DNA of 64,000 bases from Dromaius novaehollandiae (GCF_036370855.1 NC_088101.1:35116585-35180584), one strand, 5' to 3'. Counted from the first letter of the stretch, positions 53,001 to 63,706 are shown. Made by a program: numbers and translations. The notes: generated by a model not told the origin, from the letters alone.

Positions 53001-56000
53001 GTGATTACGTGCTAATCAGTTTCTGTTTTATTGCATACAGAGGATCCCAACAGGCTAGACAAACTCCTGATCACCTTGACACTATGAACAAGGCAGACTC
53101 AGCTTATCAAATTCAGCCTACCAAAAAGAGAGAGCAAAAAACCACACACGTGCACACACACACTCCCTGCACACAAAGCATTCATCTGGAGGTAAAAAGC
53201 AGGGGTGGGGGGCGGGGAGGAGCCAGACCACCCTCATTCGGCCATATAGTGGATCTATGCTGAGCCACACATAAGAGTATCTTAAGCCAGCACTGCTGTT
53301 GCAGTCTTTATTATATCAAACCACAATACTATATTCTCATTGTGGATTCTGTAAAGAACTACTTTCATTCATTCTGAACTACCCTCTACAGGAAACATTT
53401 CAGGGATGAATGCTCTGTATTTCCTGACTGAATTTCAGCAACATTTCTTCATGGTTAAAAAGATGCTGGAGAAGCTTCACAATATAAATTGCAAACTATA
53501 CCCTTGTTCTTCCAGGAGAAAGACCAACGAGGAAATAAAAAAATTGGTAAGTCATGCACAAATTTTTCAAGCCTGCAAACTTTAACGCCTTAAAAAAACA
53601 TGCTGCCCTTGCCCCAAAAAGCTACTCTGCTCTGATGATTGACCTAATCAATTTTTGTCCTTCCTCTCATTTTTAAGAAAGATAACGGCAACGTGCTGCT
53701 TACTTTCTCACAAATCTTAAATCCATATACTCTGGCAGCACAGAAATTGCACTGGTTTAATTGCTCCTAACAATTAATAAAGTATATACAAATTCTTTAA
53801 AAAAGATTAAGTAGCTTTTCACGTGGTACAACACAGAATGTTACTCATATATAAATTAAGTACAGCTAGACCAAAAAATCCCCAAGAGTGCATCTAAAGC
53901 TTTGGATTTTAGATGCAGTAAGAAGAGAAGCTAATCTTCACACACATCTCATGAAGCTAGAGATGAATGACATCAATGCATTGGAAGTATCCCACTTAAG
54001 TTTGAGTTTGTTAATCAAGGTTTTTTGTTATTTTTTAAACTACCTTTTAAATCATTTTTCCTATCATTATTGCTTTCCTATTGCATTTCTTATACTTACA
54101 AGTTCATTCAAGTGACATATCACTAGACATGATGAGACTTTTTTTTTTAACACAAAAAAGAAAAACTTATTTTCCTATTACGTTTGGTCTAAATATTTGT
54201 AACAAAAATGAGGAAAACATTAAAGATAAAAAAAATTCATGTTAAGTGTATTGAAGTTCCCTCTCACTATGTAGAAGAGGGGAATAGACTAGAAACACAA
54301 TTGAAAAAAAGGCAGTTAGTCTCAATTTATTAAGCTACTGTTGCCTACTACCACACTATTTTGTTTATAGCTTATATTGTGCATCCCCAAGAGATATACA
54401 TGTCTTATGACAGTATAACCTCACTACTACAGTTATTCCATCTCAGTCTCCTCACAGGAGGTCAGACAGCTTTAAGCTCTTCCGTAATGAATATATCATA
54501 GTGCTTCTCCTTCCACCTGTCTTGCTCTTCAGGAGAGAGTTGGTTTTTGTTGCTTAATTCTGATAACATACAAAAATACCTTTTTTCATGATTCTTCACA
54601 AATCGAGAGAGAGCTTCTTTGTTCAGCAACATCAAAGTGGACACGGAAAAAGTACACCAATAAAAAGACCTGATTTATCATTAAGAAGCATAGACTTTCT
54701 TTCACATTTCAGCCTTAAGGGCTCTGGCATTTCAAGCTTTTCTCACAGCAACAAAGTATTCTAACACCTGATCACAGCAACTTTTACTAATGACATTTCT
54801 ACTATGTTCGTAGTTTCTACCTGGATGCACAGTTATCTAAACTGCGTCAGTGACAGTATGCTAACTTGACTTGATCCAAGAAAGAAAATCATTGATCACA
54901 CAGATGTAGATACTTACAAGAGACTCCTTTGTTTTCTCTTGGTACACAACTTCCTTTACATTTGAGCTAGAAAAGGGACTGAAATTGAACAAGTTTTCCA
55001 ACTAAAAGTAGTAAGTCTATTCTGGAAATACTAAAAAAAGTAACATATACACATTATATTCACTCTTATTTACAGTGTGTTGTGGCAACTGGCTTTAAAT
55101 GACAACACTTAGCTTTTCATTGAGCAACACAAGTGACACAGTAGCAGTTGCACCTTACATTTCCACACTGCTGGAAGATGACTTGTAAGATGCAGACAAA
55201 ACCAAAATTCCTGGCTTAAAAGTTGCTGGGTTAAACCTGAAGATTTTACTAAAGTATTAATGCAGTGTGGCCAAACTAACTTCACTACCCATATAAACAT
55301 CTAATCCTTTTTGACAGTATGAAATAGCATATGGAAAGCAATACAATAAATTAATGAAAAATATCTGCTAAAGAAAGTCTTCACCAAAGGAGGTACATCT
55401 ACAATGCTGAGAGCACCACCTTGTTACAAATAGTGAAGACAGCCAGAGGAAGAAAGAGTTCGCTAGCAGTTTCTGACCAGGTATGCTACTGCAGCATGAT
55501 GGCCGTACTATTCACACCTTGGAGATAGTTCAACCGACCTCGCTAAATCTCTGCATCACATTATTTTTCTTACTATCCACAAATGCAATCTATTAAACAC
55601 TTCAAGACATCATAAAGACAGCAACATACCTGAAGTGTTAACTGCCCAGCTCAACATTAAAAAGTATTCAGAACAACTATTACCCAATTGAGTATTACCC
55701 AGTATGATCCCAATTCTAACCTCTATAAAAAATACTTCTGATAAAGATACTAGCAGAAAAATGAACAGAAAAAAAGTCCTGCCATTGTAAGTTAAATTGC
55801 TAAAACTGTAAATTTACAATTTTTTTAAGACACTACTCACCCAGCCAATATTCCATCAAAGGTTTCCGTAAAGTATACTTCCCCAGTAGGCTTTGGAGTC
55901 TGGTACACAACCTAAAAGACATTTAAAGATACATGCTCTAATAAACAAACTACGATTTTTCAATTGAAAAACACTATCATGCCTCCAGAATTAGTCCACC

Positions 56001-57926
56001 CAGTCAGACCACTAGAGATCCTTCATTAGAAACATCTAATAGAATAAGACACTTACTCTCCCACACACACACCATTTCTACAGTTTGGGTGCATCCCTTC
56101 AACAATGAGCAATTTCTCAGACGTGAAGCATCCGCATGACCAAGAGACAATGGTAAATAGCAGAGGAGCAAACCGAGGCTCAGGGCAAGGACCCTTAGAA
56201 GGTAGAGGATTTTGAGAGTTTCATTTCTAGTAGCATGTTAATAATGATGAGAGGCTCTTAGTTTTAACCTTATTTTCAGATATATGAAAAACTCATTCTC
56301 TTTTCCAGATTTCTGAAAACTAGATCATGGTTCTCCTACTAGGAGCAGGACACAGCTCAAATGCGTACTGGATTATCACCATTCTTTTCCTTCTCTTTTT
56401 CCTCCTCTTGCTGTACCCCAGCAGACAGACATAGTGAATAAATCAACATCTTAGGAAGTTTCCTGAAGAAAGTTTCAGATACTGTGATAAAACCATACAT
56501 AAAGTAAAAAATTGGCTTTTTGTGTTCAAAGTTCATAATTAAATAGTAAAGTACTGTCACATCATCTTATGCTTGATGTAAGCTTAGGATTCCGTAATAA
56601 ATTTTAAAGACAGTAGTTTCATGGCCCAGCTGCACTGAAGCCCTAATATAAGATAGTGATGCCAAAGATATGCCAAATAACTTTAAACTTACCATAAGAA
56701 GAGGAATGAAATGGCAAGTATTTTAGTCAAGATAAATACTCAGATTCATCCTATTTGAATGTGCATAAAATTTCTTTCTTATTGCTTTAAAAAAAGGGAA
56801 GAGAAAGCTATAGTAGATCTGCACTATTTGATACTGAAAAGAAACTTACCTGGGGACACTTGAAGTATACAGATGAAATATAGTACAGGATATTTAGATA
56901 TCTAAGTTTTACTAAGCTAACTAAGCATGTTTGTAGAAGAAAATGCCTGGATTGTCCTTTCATTTTTCAATAGGATTGAGAGGTTGGAAGTCTTCTCAGT
57001 TTGAACACATATCTGCATAAACTTATAAAAAGGGCAACCTACCCCAGCATTTAAGCAGCTCCACAAGAACAAAGATAAACTACAGATCAGGGAGGGGGGC
57101 AGAAAAACCTGAAAGTTTACTGAACTTGCACTAGTTCTCTGCTTCTTCCCTATTTCTTTCTATACACATTTTCCATTCTCCCCCCACCCTTTCTACTTGG
57201 CACATTATAGCTGGGCTGCGCAGCATAAAAAAAAACAACTATGAATATTGTCCACGTCTATTATGAAGCACAGCATAACAGATGCTGAAAGAGCTTCTGA
57301 GAATAAATAAATAAACAAACAGAGGGGGTAAGAAAGACAGTTATGACTGATGAAACCAAGAAACTGTTCTGAGGTCAAAACTGGAAGAAGCCCAAGCAAC
57401 ATTTTCTGCTTTCTTCTCTATAAATGCATGTTAGGCTGCAAGGTATGTTACCAAGAACAACTTAAAACTAAAGGCTCTAGCTCTAGACTGAAGTATAGAC
57501 TAGCAAGGCTTTCTTAATGACTATCCGCTACCAGTAAGAAATCTGATTTTCCACTTTGACATAGTAGATTCATTCATAAAGCTCGTCCTACGTGTCATAC
57601 ACAACAACTGAAAAGTCTCAGTTTTGTGGGTTTGACACCCACTACCTGAGTTGTCAGATGTGTGTAATTTGCTCTTTTTAAAATGCATTTGTCTACCATT
57701 TCTATGTTAATTATAACCATCTTAAAATTAAACAAGATTTAACTAAAGACATCTATAATCTTACCTCTAAAGAAGATTTATCTTTGTCAACGCCATCATC
57801 TTCAGACTGCTTGTCAAAATCCTCCACTTCAATGTCTGTATCCCCATTTTCTTCATTTTCAGTTTCTGCAGTTACTGAGCTAATTATCAGGACACCCAAG
57901 CACAGCCAGTCCCACTGGAAGTGCAT
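30509..57926 (-). CDS. CLGN: Calmegin, calnexin-family ER membrane lectin chaperone (15 coding exons)
   Basis: Fifteen coding segments sum to 1920 nt, or 639 residues plus stop, and all junctions are GT-AG and in phase. Calnexin-family proteins retain and fold monoglucosylated glycoproteins in the ER. Calmegin is the testis-enriched mammalian paralogue needed for sperm surface proteins. The layout is: signal peptide 1-20; acidic stretch 21-54; globular lectin domain; P-domain from about 272, with four motif-1 copies (such as [14 protein letters not shown]) then four motif-2 copies (such as [13 protein letters not shown]); second lectin segment 391-462; membrane helix about 479-499; acidic cytosolic tail of about 140 residues ending RKRRVRKD. 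Residues matching the calnexin sugar site are present with a constant offset of five: Y160, K162, Y181, E212 and E421, as are the cysteine pairs C156/C190 and C356/C362. I call it calmegin rather than calnexin because of the SCOC neighbour and the C-terminus, and the paralogue call is slightly less sure than the family. Confidence 0.95.
30590..32282 (-). other. CLGN: CLGN intron 15
   Basis: 1.7 kb, non-coding. It contains a perfect inverted repeat at 31669-31690 (10-bp arms, 2-base centre). The chance 102-codon frame at 31182-31490 has no recognisable product. Confidence 0.9.
32283..32389 (-). CDS. CLGN: CLGN exon 15: Gly/Glu-rich tail
   Basis: 107 nt with acceptor TGCTGCAG and donor GTGAGG. 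It encodes [20 protein letters not shown] and [15 protein letters not shown], an acidic low-complexity segment typical of the cytosolic tail in this family. Confidence 0.92.
32390..34908 (-). other. CLGN: CLGN intron 14
   Basis: 2.5 kb, non-coding. Near 33030-33060 the + strand reads GCTAGAGCACTCAGGAGACC then TGGTTTCAATT, similar to the tRNA-like head of old amniote SINEs. The call is by eye only. Confidence 0.85.
34909..34986 (-). CDS. CLGN: CLGN exon 14: cytosolic tail
   Basis: 78 nt with acceptor GCTACAG and donor GTACTG. It encodes [20 protein letters not shown] and KDPPS. An unbroken T44 tract lies only 7 bases before the exon on the coding strand and must serve as its polypyrimidine tract. 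The phases fit exons 13 and 15. Confidence 0.9.
34994..35037 (+). repeat. A44 homopolymer (T44 on the CLGN strand)
   Basis: 44 consecutive A on the + strand. On the CLGN strand it is the pyrimidine tract feeding the exon 14 acceptor. Its length is likely polymorphic and prone to sequencing error. Confidence 0.95.
35914..35938 (+). repeat. (CA)n microsatellite
   Basis: A short dinucleotide array interrupted by one G, within CLGN intron 13. Confidence 0.85.
37419..37566 (-). CDS. CLGN: CLGN exon 13: acidic cytosolic tail
   Basis: 148 nt with acceptor TTGTAG and donor GTAAGA. It is rich in Glu, Asp and Lys (such as [20 protein letters not shown]). Intron 12 between it and the membrane exon is only 234 bp. 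Confidence 0.92.
37801..37920 (-). CDS. CLGN: CLGN exon 12: transmembrane exon
   Basis: 120 nt, 40 codons, with acceptor TGCACAG and donor GTACGA. It encodes [20 protein letters not shown] and onward to FCWPAK, a single membrane-spanning helix matching the calnexin RPWLWVVYILTVALP region. Confidence 0.94.
37921..39342 (-). other. CLGN: CLGN intron 11
   Basis: 1.4 kb between the second lectin segment and the membrane exon. Overlapping 60- to 122-codon frames at 38225-39146 on both strands have no recognisable product and no splice or promoter context. Confidence 0.85.
39343..39558 (-). CDS. CLGN: CLGN exon 11: last P-repeat and second lectin segment
   Basis: 216 nt, exactly 72 codons, with acceptor CCAAAG and donor GTATAA. 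It encodes [17 protein letters not shown], then [21 protein letters not shown]421 matches the last calnexin sugar-site residue. Confidence 0.95.
39559..41118 (-). other. CLGN: CLGN intron 10
   Basis: 1.6 kb, non-coding. It contains a (TA)n array at 40253-40276. Confidence 0.9.
40253..40276 (+). repeat. (TA)n microsatellite
   Basis: About 12 TA units in CLGN intron 10. Confidence 0.9.
41119..41275 (-). CDS. CLGN: CLGN exon 10: P-domain motif-2 copies
   Basis: 157 nt with acceptor CTGTAG and donor GTAATA. It encodes [26 protein letters not shown] and [13 protein letters not shown], with the C356/C362 pair of the P-domain tip region. Confidence 0.96.
41276..41856 (-). other. CLGN: CLGN intron 9
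   Basis: 581 bp between the P-domain exons. No other feature is seen. Confidence 0.9.
41857..41970 (-). CDS. CLGN: CLGN exon 9: P-domain motif-1 copies 3 and 4
   Basis: 114 nt with acceptor ATTGAAG and donor GTAAGA. It encodes [14 protein letters not shown] and [13 protein letters not shown]. Both ends split a Trp codon, the same phase as exon 8, as expected for an exon duplicated as a repeat unit. Confidence 0.95.
41971..42612 (-). other. CLGN: CLGN intron 8
   Basis: 642 bp with a G11 run at 42321-42331. No other feature is seen. Confidence 0.9.
42321..42331 (+). repeat. G11 homopolymer
   Basis: A run of 11 G in CLGN intron 8, probably length-variable. Confidence 0.9.
42613..42802 (-). 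CDS. CLGN: CLGN exon 8: lectin end and start of P-domain
   Basis: 190 nt with acceptor AATTTAG and donor GTAAGT. It carries motif-1 copies [14 protein letters not shown] and [14 protein letters not shown] (the last residues are completed in exon 9), which begin the proline-rich arm that recruits ERp57-type disulfide isomerases in this family. Confidence 0.96.
42803..44742 (-). other. CLGN: CLGN intron 7
   Basis: 1.9 kb, non-coding. The chance frames at 43168-43410 and 44291-44476 (minus) have no recognised product. Confidence 0.85.
44743..44935 (-). CDS. CLGN: CLGN exon 7: lectin core
   Basis: 193 nt with acceptor TTCTACAG and donor GTATTG. It contains the near-invariant family block [20 protein letters not shown] and [11 protein letters not shown], with Y181, C190 and E212 at the positions of the calnexin sugar-site and disulfide residues. 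Confidence 0.96.
44936..48241 (-). other. CLGN: CLGN intron 6
   Basis: 3.3 kb. It contains an A20 run (45798-45817). A region at about 46380-47560 has somewhat higher GC and several adjoining open stretches on the minus strand, which could be a decayed retroposed or transposon sequence. No family is recognised. Confidence 0.8.
45798..45817 (+). repeat. A20 homopolymer
   Basis: An A run followed by an A/G-rich stretch in CLGN intron 6, possibly a retroposon tail. Confidence 0.85.
48242..48323 (-). CDS. CLGN: CLGN exon 6: glycan-binding strand
   Basis: 82 nt with acceptor TACCCAG and donor GTATGT. It encodes [20 protein letters not shown], with C156, Y160 and K162 equivalent to the calnexin disulfide cysteine and two sugar-binding residues. 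Confidence 0.94.
48324..49200 (-). other. CLGN: CLGN intron 5
   Basis: 877 bp. Nothing else is seen. Confidence 0.9.
49201..49342 (-). CDS. CLGN: CLGN exon 5
   Basis: 142 nt with acceptor GTTTTAG and donor GTAAGT. It encodes the [20 protein letters not shown] block and the [10 protein letters not shown] block of the lectin domain, ending in PLIVQ. Confidence 0.94.
49343..52422 (-). other. CLGN: CLGN intron 4
   Basis: 3.1 kb of AT-rich sequence. A 151-codon + strand frame at 50537-50992 has biased Lys/Ile/Phe composition and no recognisable product. Confidence 0.85.
52423..52481 (-). CDS. CLGN: CLGN exon 4
   Basis: 59 nt with acceptor TTTTTAG and donor GTAAAC. It encodes [19 protein letters not shown], matching the calnexin SKAKKDDTDDEIAKYDG segment of the lectin domain. 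Confidence 0.93.
52482..55840 (-). other. CLGN: CLGN intron 3
   Basis: 3.4 kb. It contains a minus-strand 60-codon frame at 54462-54644 that looks somewhat protein-like (contains [17 protein letters not shown]) but is unidentified. No other feature is seen. Confidence 0.85.
55841..55911 (-). CDS. CLGN: CLGN exon 3
   Basis: 71 nt with acceptor TTTTAG and donor GTGAGT. It encodes [20 protein letters not shown] and the start of the GWVLSK strand of the lectin domain. It corresponds to the calnexin PTGEVYFADSFD region. Confidence 0.93.
55912..57764 (-). other. CLGN: CLGN intron 2
   Basis: 1.9 kb, non-coding. No repeat family is recognised. Confidence 0.9.
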
Positions 57927-57935
57927 CCTGCTTAT
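57765..57935 (-). CDS. CLGN: CLGN exon 2: start codon and signal peptide
   Basis: The acceptor TTCTTCAG precedes 57935, and nine UTR bases lead to ATG at 57926-57924. The exon encodes 54 residues: a hydrophobic signal peptide ([20 protein letters not shown]) then an acidic lumenal stretch. The donor is GTAAGA in phase 0. Confidence 0.93.
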
Positions 57936-60900
57936 CTGAAGAATTGAAAGTTGTATACTATAGATATCATGGCAGGGATGCTATCAATGCTAGTTCAATT
58001 TTACTCAAGATTTTAGCTACAAGAAAAAAAAAAATCAAAATAAGAAATAAAGACTATAATCATTCTAAAGCATTCTTACTATTCTCTTACTATTCTCTCA
58101 TTTTAGGAAAGTGCTATATCTTAATTTGAAATTTCTTTTTACCATACAATCAAACTTTTTTTTTGAGTTCCTCTTCTCCCTGTGGAAGTGCTTGTAGCCT
58201 GATCCCTTACCTTGCCAGGCCAACAATCCAGCAAGAATTTGACTGCTGGATATATGCAATTTTAAGAAGAAAGAATGCTTTTATTTTTCTTATTCCTTAT
58301 CAATCTGAACCAGTAATCAAATTGAATCAATTTCTATAATGCAGCAAAAATGTAATACTTTCCTTTCATTAAGAAAAATAAAATTGATGGATTCAGGACA
58401 TATTATTATCCACAGACAGACTTCCTTATTTGTGTTTTGGCTCTTCTTCCACTGTCTACATTCAGATGAGTGCACAGCTCATACTAACTCCAACTGTTAA
58501 ATGTCAGAATGAAGTATTCAACTGTTTCAGAAAATATTTTGTTTCAAAATTATCCGAAGCTAAAGTTTAAAAGTTTAAACTTAAATGCAAGTATCTTTCT
58601 ATTTTGGGGAAAATCTGCAAGTCATTAATCTGTAAACATTGACCAGGCGCATGAACATCAACAGCAGCTAATTACCCCAGCCTCTCAACCTCATCTGTTG
58701 CAAGAAAGAACAACTGACATTGCCCAGTAGTTTTTGCTTCACACCTTTACATTAAAACAAAGTCAAAACCAGTCATAATAAAGTATACAATGGTTTCAAG
58801 CAGTGCAGCATCAAGCATGTGCCTATGCAAGCTTCCTCAATGGTCCTCACGTCAAAAATGCTTCTTTTAATCTTGCTTCTTTCTGAATCTGCTCTTGTCT
58901 GAATTTGGAAATGGAAGGACAGCAGCTCTAGATATCACTGTGTAGCTGTTACCTTTTGGTTCTGATCAAGCTCTATCCAAAGGAAAATTTAAAAGACAGC
59001 CATACACTGAAGTTAGGTTTGCTATTGTAAGACATATTTTCAACATTTTGTATTATCTTCTAGTCACCATGAGTTGTATGAAATATTCCCCTACTTGTGC
59101 GCCTCAGAAAGCAGTCACCCCTTCAGTTGTATAATCACTCTTGGAGATTACATTCAGTTTGTTTACAAAAAAGACCCGGAATAACACAGCAGTCCAGCAG
59201 ATTGTCTCATTCCGGAAATCTGACTCACATTCTCTATTCCTAAACTTTAGCAGTTTTGCTATGCAATTCAAACATTAGAACGTACTGACCCTTATTTACC
59301 ATTGAATTTATGTCATCTGCAAGTTTTACAAAGCAGTGCATACAGACATCAAACAGTATTAAAGCAAAAAACACATCCAGTAGGACTGAACCATAGATGT
59401 CCCCCAAAAAACCTAATTCTTCCTTCCTCATTCATTTTAATATTGACTGCATTGATTATATTTAGAGCCAAAAACCAGAAATGTCACGCAGAAGTAGTGT
59501 TTCACATACTAGTAGTATATTATTAAAAGTGTCACTTACTGGGACAAGCACCTATTTTGCACAAAACTACGCTGACAATCATTACATTACCATTCTTCTT
59601 ATCACTACTGTCTGCATTCCATGCCATTCTTTACAGGAATTTTCATTCTTTAGAGGTGTTTTGCTTGAGCATGACTATAGTTCCTTCTTTCCACAATCTC
59701 AAAATTTTGGTGGTTTTACAACCTTAATTAAAAACTACAGACACTTGATTCACAGATCTCCTTGGCCAATTCTAAAACTTAAAATAATCACATCCTGAAG
59801 ACGTAAAGCCATTTGATTTGTCACATATGAACATGGCATCTTATAATTCAACACCCTTCTCTGGAGGCTGTCACACTCAGTTTTACCATGCCCGTTTTCT
59901 TGTTCTTAATCATTGTAAGAGGATAAACAGTTGAAGAATTTCATGTCCGTATCTTCCATGATTCTTTAGATCCACTAATGTGGTACCTATAAACATTAGA
60001 TTTACTATTTTAGCATGTTAACTGAAAACTCTTCTACCTACTCTGGCTAGTTGGTCATGTAGAAGACTTGTCGTTCTTCTTGTAAGGCAGAAGAAAATTT
60101 AAATCTTCCTCTGTCAATACATTTGTTTTATCCCATGGACAATTCAAAACACCTACTTTCACTTGCATAGCTACAATTTACTGTAATTAGCCCCAACCAC
60201 CTTTTTCATTCACAGGCTAGGACGGGCATCCAAAAGTCAGGCCAGTACTTCCATTACCCCTCGGTTCCCTTCCAAAATTTCTGATGCTGTTAAGCATTTC
60301 CCCCTCTACTTCATTCATACAGAGTCATATCACAACTCCCTGATCTTAGCCTAGAACGTATCTAATCTGATCTGATCTTTGATTACATTATTTTTCCCTT
60401 CAACGAAAGAATGCACACTCTTTAGAACAATCCTAATACAAAATACCTCAGAGTCACTGAAATCCAGCCTCAAGAACAATTACAGTTTATCACCCAATTG
60501 CCAGGTAAAGACAGTTCCAAACAGGACCATCAGATCATTCTACTTCTTGTGAACTTTGTCAAAACTACATTCTTAGGATGTGAAATAAATCTTTAAACTA
60601 AGCCAAATAGTCTCTTCTCTCAAAATAAACTTCACACAACACGCATTAAATTTAAAGAAAACAACAGACTTTAAAGATTAATTAACAAGTAAAGACCAAT
60701 GAGAATCTTATATTACTCCTTCTTCACGGGAACCTTTGAACACTGTCTGAAAGGATCCCCAGTGTTGCAAGCTCCGCAGTGGAGCACAAGTTAGCCTGGT
60801 CTATTGCACACTCACATAAACACCAAACATCTTTACTGAAAGTCTTGAGTAAACACCAAACACCAGCAACTTCCAAACGGTCCTTGAGAAAGAAATAGGC

Positions 60901-61688
60901 ACATGTAAAACCTTACATCTTCACAGCAGTTTCTGTTAGCAGTGTAATATGGCTGTAGGGTGACCCATGAGAAAATCAGAAAGTTGCACAGCAGTTCTTA
61001 AATTTAAAAATTTTGGTAACTATGGTTAGAGAAATTTATCCAGTAATAATTACACCTCCAACACAGGATTACCAGTCTCTCTTTTTAGAGCAGGCACCAT
61101 ATATTTGCCTTTCTCCAGGTTCCCGCACAAACTCCAGATGACAAACACTAATTGTTAAGGATTTTTTTGGACAAGGTCCTTCAATATTCTTTAATTAATT
61201 TCATCAGACTTCAGAAACTTAAATATATCTGGCCTAAAACTCTTTCATCTGTTCTTTCCTGCTAGCTTTACCTTTTTGTTAACTGCGTTAAGAATCTAAG
61301 CATATAAAAAAGTTTAGTATTTCATACTCCTTTGTATCATCTGTTATCAACTTGCCTTTCCTTATTAGTAAAGGAAATACTGAGAAAGAATGTGCCTGTG
61401 CTATCTAATGCACTATGGAGTCTTTTCATACAAGATTTAAAAATCTGAATAAAAGCTTAGCAAAAATCACTATTTAAGTAAATCCATAGAAAGGTACCCC
61501 TTGGTTGTCATAATATACTTGCTACAATCAATTCTGAGTTTTCTAGAGCAATGAGAGACAGCATGAGAATAAATAAAGAGAATAGATCCAGTACAAGATT
61601 TAACCATGGGCCAAATCATGCCTAAAACTTGATTAGACAGTCCCAAATTTATTCAATCCACTTTGGTTCTAGGAATCCTGAATAGAAA

Positions 61689-61702
61689 GGGGGGGGGGGG
61701 GG
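61689..61702 (+). repeat. G14 homopolymer
   Basis: An uninterrupted run of G inside CLGN intron 1. Confidence 0.9.
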
Positions 61703-62054
61703 AAAGGAAGAAGAAAGTCAGTACACAGGCAGCCCATAAATTATGCGTTCAGCTTCTGTGAAAATACATAGCTTGAGACTTAGAATTTTATGCTATTCAT
61801 GTTTGTATAGCTTGGTCATTCTTAACTACAGGAATATGGGCAACTACAGCATGTCTACACATCAGAAGAGACATCCGAGCCAGCAGTACCACTGTAAAGC
61901 AAGCTCTCGTGACTAACAGTGCTGGAATATCAGCATAATATTGCAGTTAATATAATACACCACTGTTTCTCAGAACTATACTAGTATTTACATGAGACAA
62001 GAGACACGAATTGAAAGAGAAGATCTAACTGGATATAAGTAGACATTTTTTCAC

Positions 62055-62240
62055 AGGGGGGGACAGATGAGCAGTCGGGCAGATTTCCCAGAAAGGCTGT
62101 GCTGTCTCCATCCTTGGAGGTTTTCAGGACCTGACTGGACAAAGCCATAAGTCTAACCTCACAGCTGATGCTGCTGCAAGCAGAAAGTTGGACTAGGGAT
62201 CTCCTGAGGGCGCTCCCAAGGCAAATCACTTGATTTCTAT
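62055..62240 (+). mobile_element. CR1 LINE 3' fragment
   Basis: The sequence reads like the 3' end of avian CR1: AAGGCTGTGCTGTCTCCATC, CTTGGAGGTTTTCAGGACC, GACTGGACAAAGCC, and then GTTGGACTAGGGATCTCCTG. It is a truncated, diverged copy with no reverse-transcriptase frame, in the + orientation, about 700 bp from the CpG island edge of CLGN. CR1 is the dominant LINE family of birds and other sauropsids, which supports the host assignment. The boundaries are approximate. Confidence 0.8.
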
Positions 62241-63548
62241 GGAACGTTGGTCAATGCAACTACGTCAATATGTCAAAAGACCGCACCATGGTCTTTTATA
62301 TATTCTGCACATGCCGTTAGATTAACAGCACGCATAGAAGGCTATCGTTATTCCTTTTGATGCAAGAAACTAAACATAGTTCAGGATTTTGTAGATTATT
62401 ACCAACTTGTCAGTGTACTCTGAAGAGTCTTCTTCACAAAACTTTATTTACAGAAATAAATTCTACTTTGCCAAGCAGAGAGTGAAGAAAATTGTGATGA
62501 AAAGCTTTCCGCAGTCCAAGGTTTAAAGGTCCTGCAGCCAGCATCATCAACCACATGCTTTTCCCATGGTCAAATACTAACTCCATCCAGGATGATGGAA
62601 TTTTCCCCCCCTTTCCATCTATAACCATGTGCCACCTTACTCCTTCCCCATATAGCTACACGGGCACCAATCTGACCAGACAACATCCACCTGAAACTCC
62701 TCCCCGAAAAACACTCCAGCTCTTACACAACCATTTTGCTTTATTTGGGGTGAAAAATCGTACTTTACTATCTTTTATATAAGTCTTAAAGATGTTGTGT
62801 GAAAACGAGCGTCAGCAAGACTTGACCCAAGTTGCAGTATTATACTTGTGTAGGTCCTTTATTGCGTTGCTACGTTTAGCTTGGGCTAAAAACGCCAGGA
62901 ATACCCCTCCCCCCCCCGGACTCGCGTAACCCCTGGGTGTTCAGGCAGCGCCCAAAAGAAGCCCAGCTGCTGTATCTTTACGCAGACAGCGGCGGGAGCC
63001 GCCCAGCCGTCCCCAAGGGATGCGGCTGCCCCGGCCGCAGCGCGTCGCGCGGTCCCGGGGCGGGCAGGAGGCGCGGGCCGCCACGACGCTCCCCCTCCGC
63101 GGCCTCCCTCACAGCTGGGGCCGCCCGGGGCTTCCCGCCGCGCTGCGCCGCGGGGGGCGGGCCGCCGCGGCGCTGCCTCGCGCTCCGAACCTTGGCGCCG
63201 CGGGCGGCTAACGGCGAGTAACGGCCGCCGGCGCGCGAGGCGCACCATGGGGGAGGTAGCCGCTGCCTCCCTCCGCGCACACGGCCTCGGCCGGCACCGC
63301 TGCCCACACCCGCGGGGCGGCGGAGGGAGGACGGGCGCCCCCCCGCCGGCCCCGCGGCCCTCGGCGGAGGTCCCCGCTTCCCCCTGCCCCGGTTACGAAA
63401 CGCAGCAAGGCAAAGGGCTCCCGCCCCGTGCCCCCCTTCAGCCCCCGCGAGGCGGGGGGCGGCCGCCGCGCACGACCAGCCCCTGCAGGAGCGGCAGGCC
63501 CGTCGCACGGTCGCCTTAGCGCGCCCGTCCCCGCGGTAGGCGAATTAC

Positions 63549-63640
63549 CGGCGGCGAAATCCCGTCAGCGACCCGCTGGCCAAACCCGGCCGCCTTTCCC
63601 AGGGCATCACCGGCCACGGCTGCGCATGCGCACCACCTTC
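63549..63640 (-). other. CLGN: Probable CLGN 5' UTR exon 1 (3' edge inferred)
   Basis: On the minus strand GCCGCCG/GTAATT gives a plausible donor at 63549, downstream of the NRF1 palindrome. The start-codon exon has an acceptor only 9 bp before the ATG, so at least one upstream UTR exon must exist. The 5' limit is a guess. Confidence 0.35.
63621..63632. promoter_or_regulatory. Perfect NRF1 site
   Basis: TGCGCATGCGCA is a full match to the palindromic NRF1 consensus. Such sites usually lie within about 100 bp of a transcription start in CpG-island promoters, so this marks the likely CLGN start region. Confidence 0.7.
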
Positions 63641-63706
63641 CCCCGGCGCTCTCAGGGATGCAGGCGCCGGGCAGCAGGTGCAGCCGCTCGCGCCGCTCAG
63701 CCCAAG

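Larger units (their letters stand above)
57936..63548 (-). other. CLGN: CLGN intron 1
   Basis: About 5.6 kb between the inferred 5' UTR exon and the start-codon exon. The acceptor side is clear and the donor at 63548 is inferred. It contains a G14 run at 61689-61702 and a CR1 fragment near 62.1 kb. No coding exon is seen. Confidence 0.6.
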
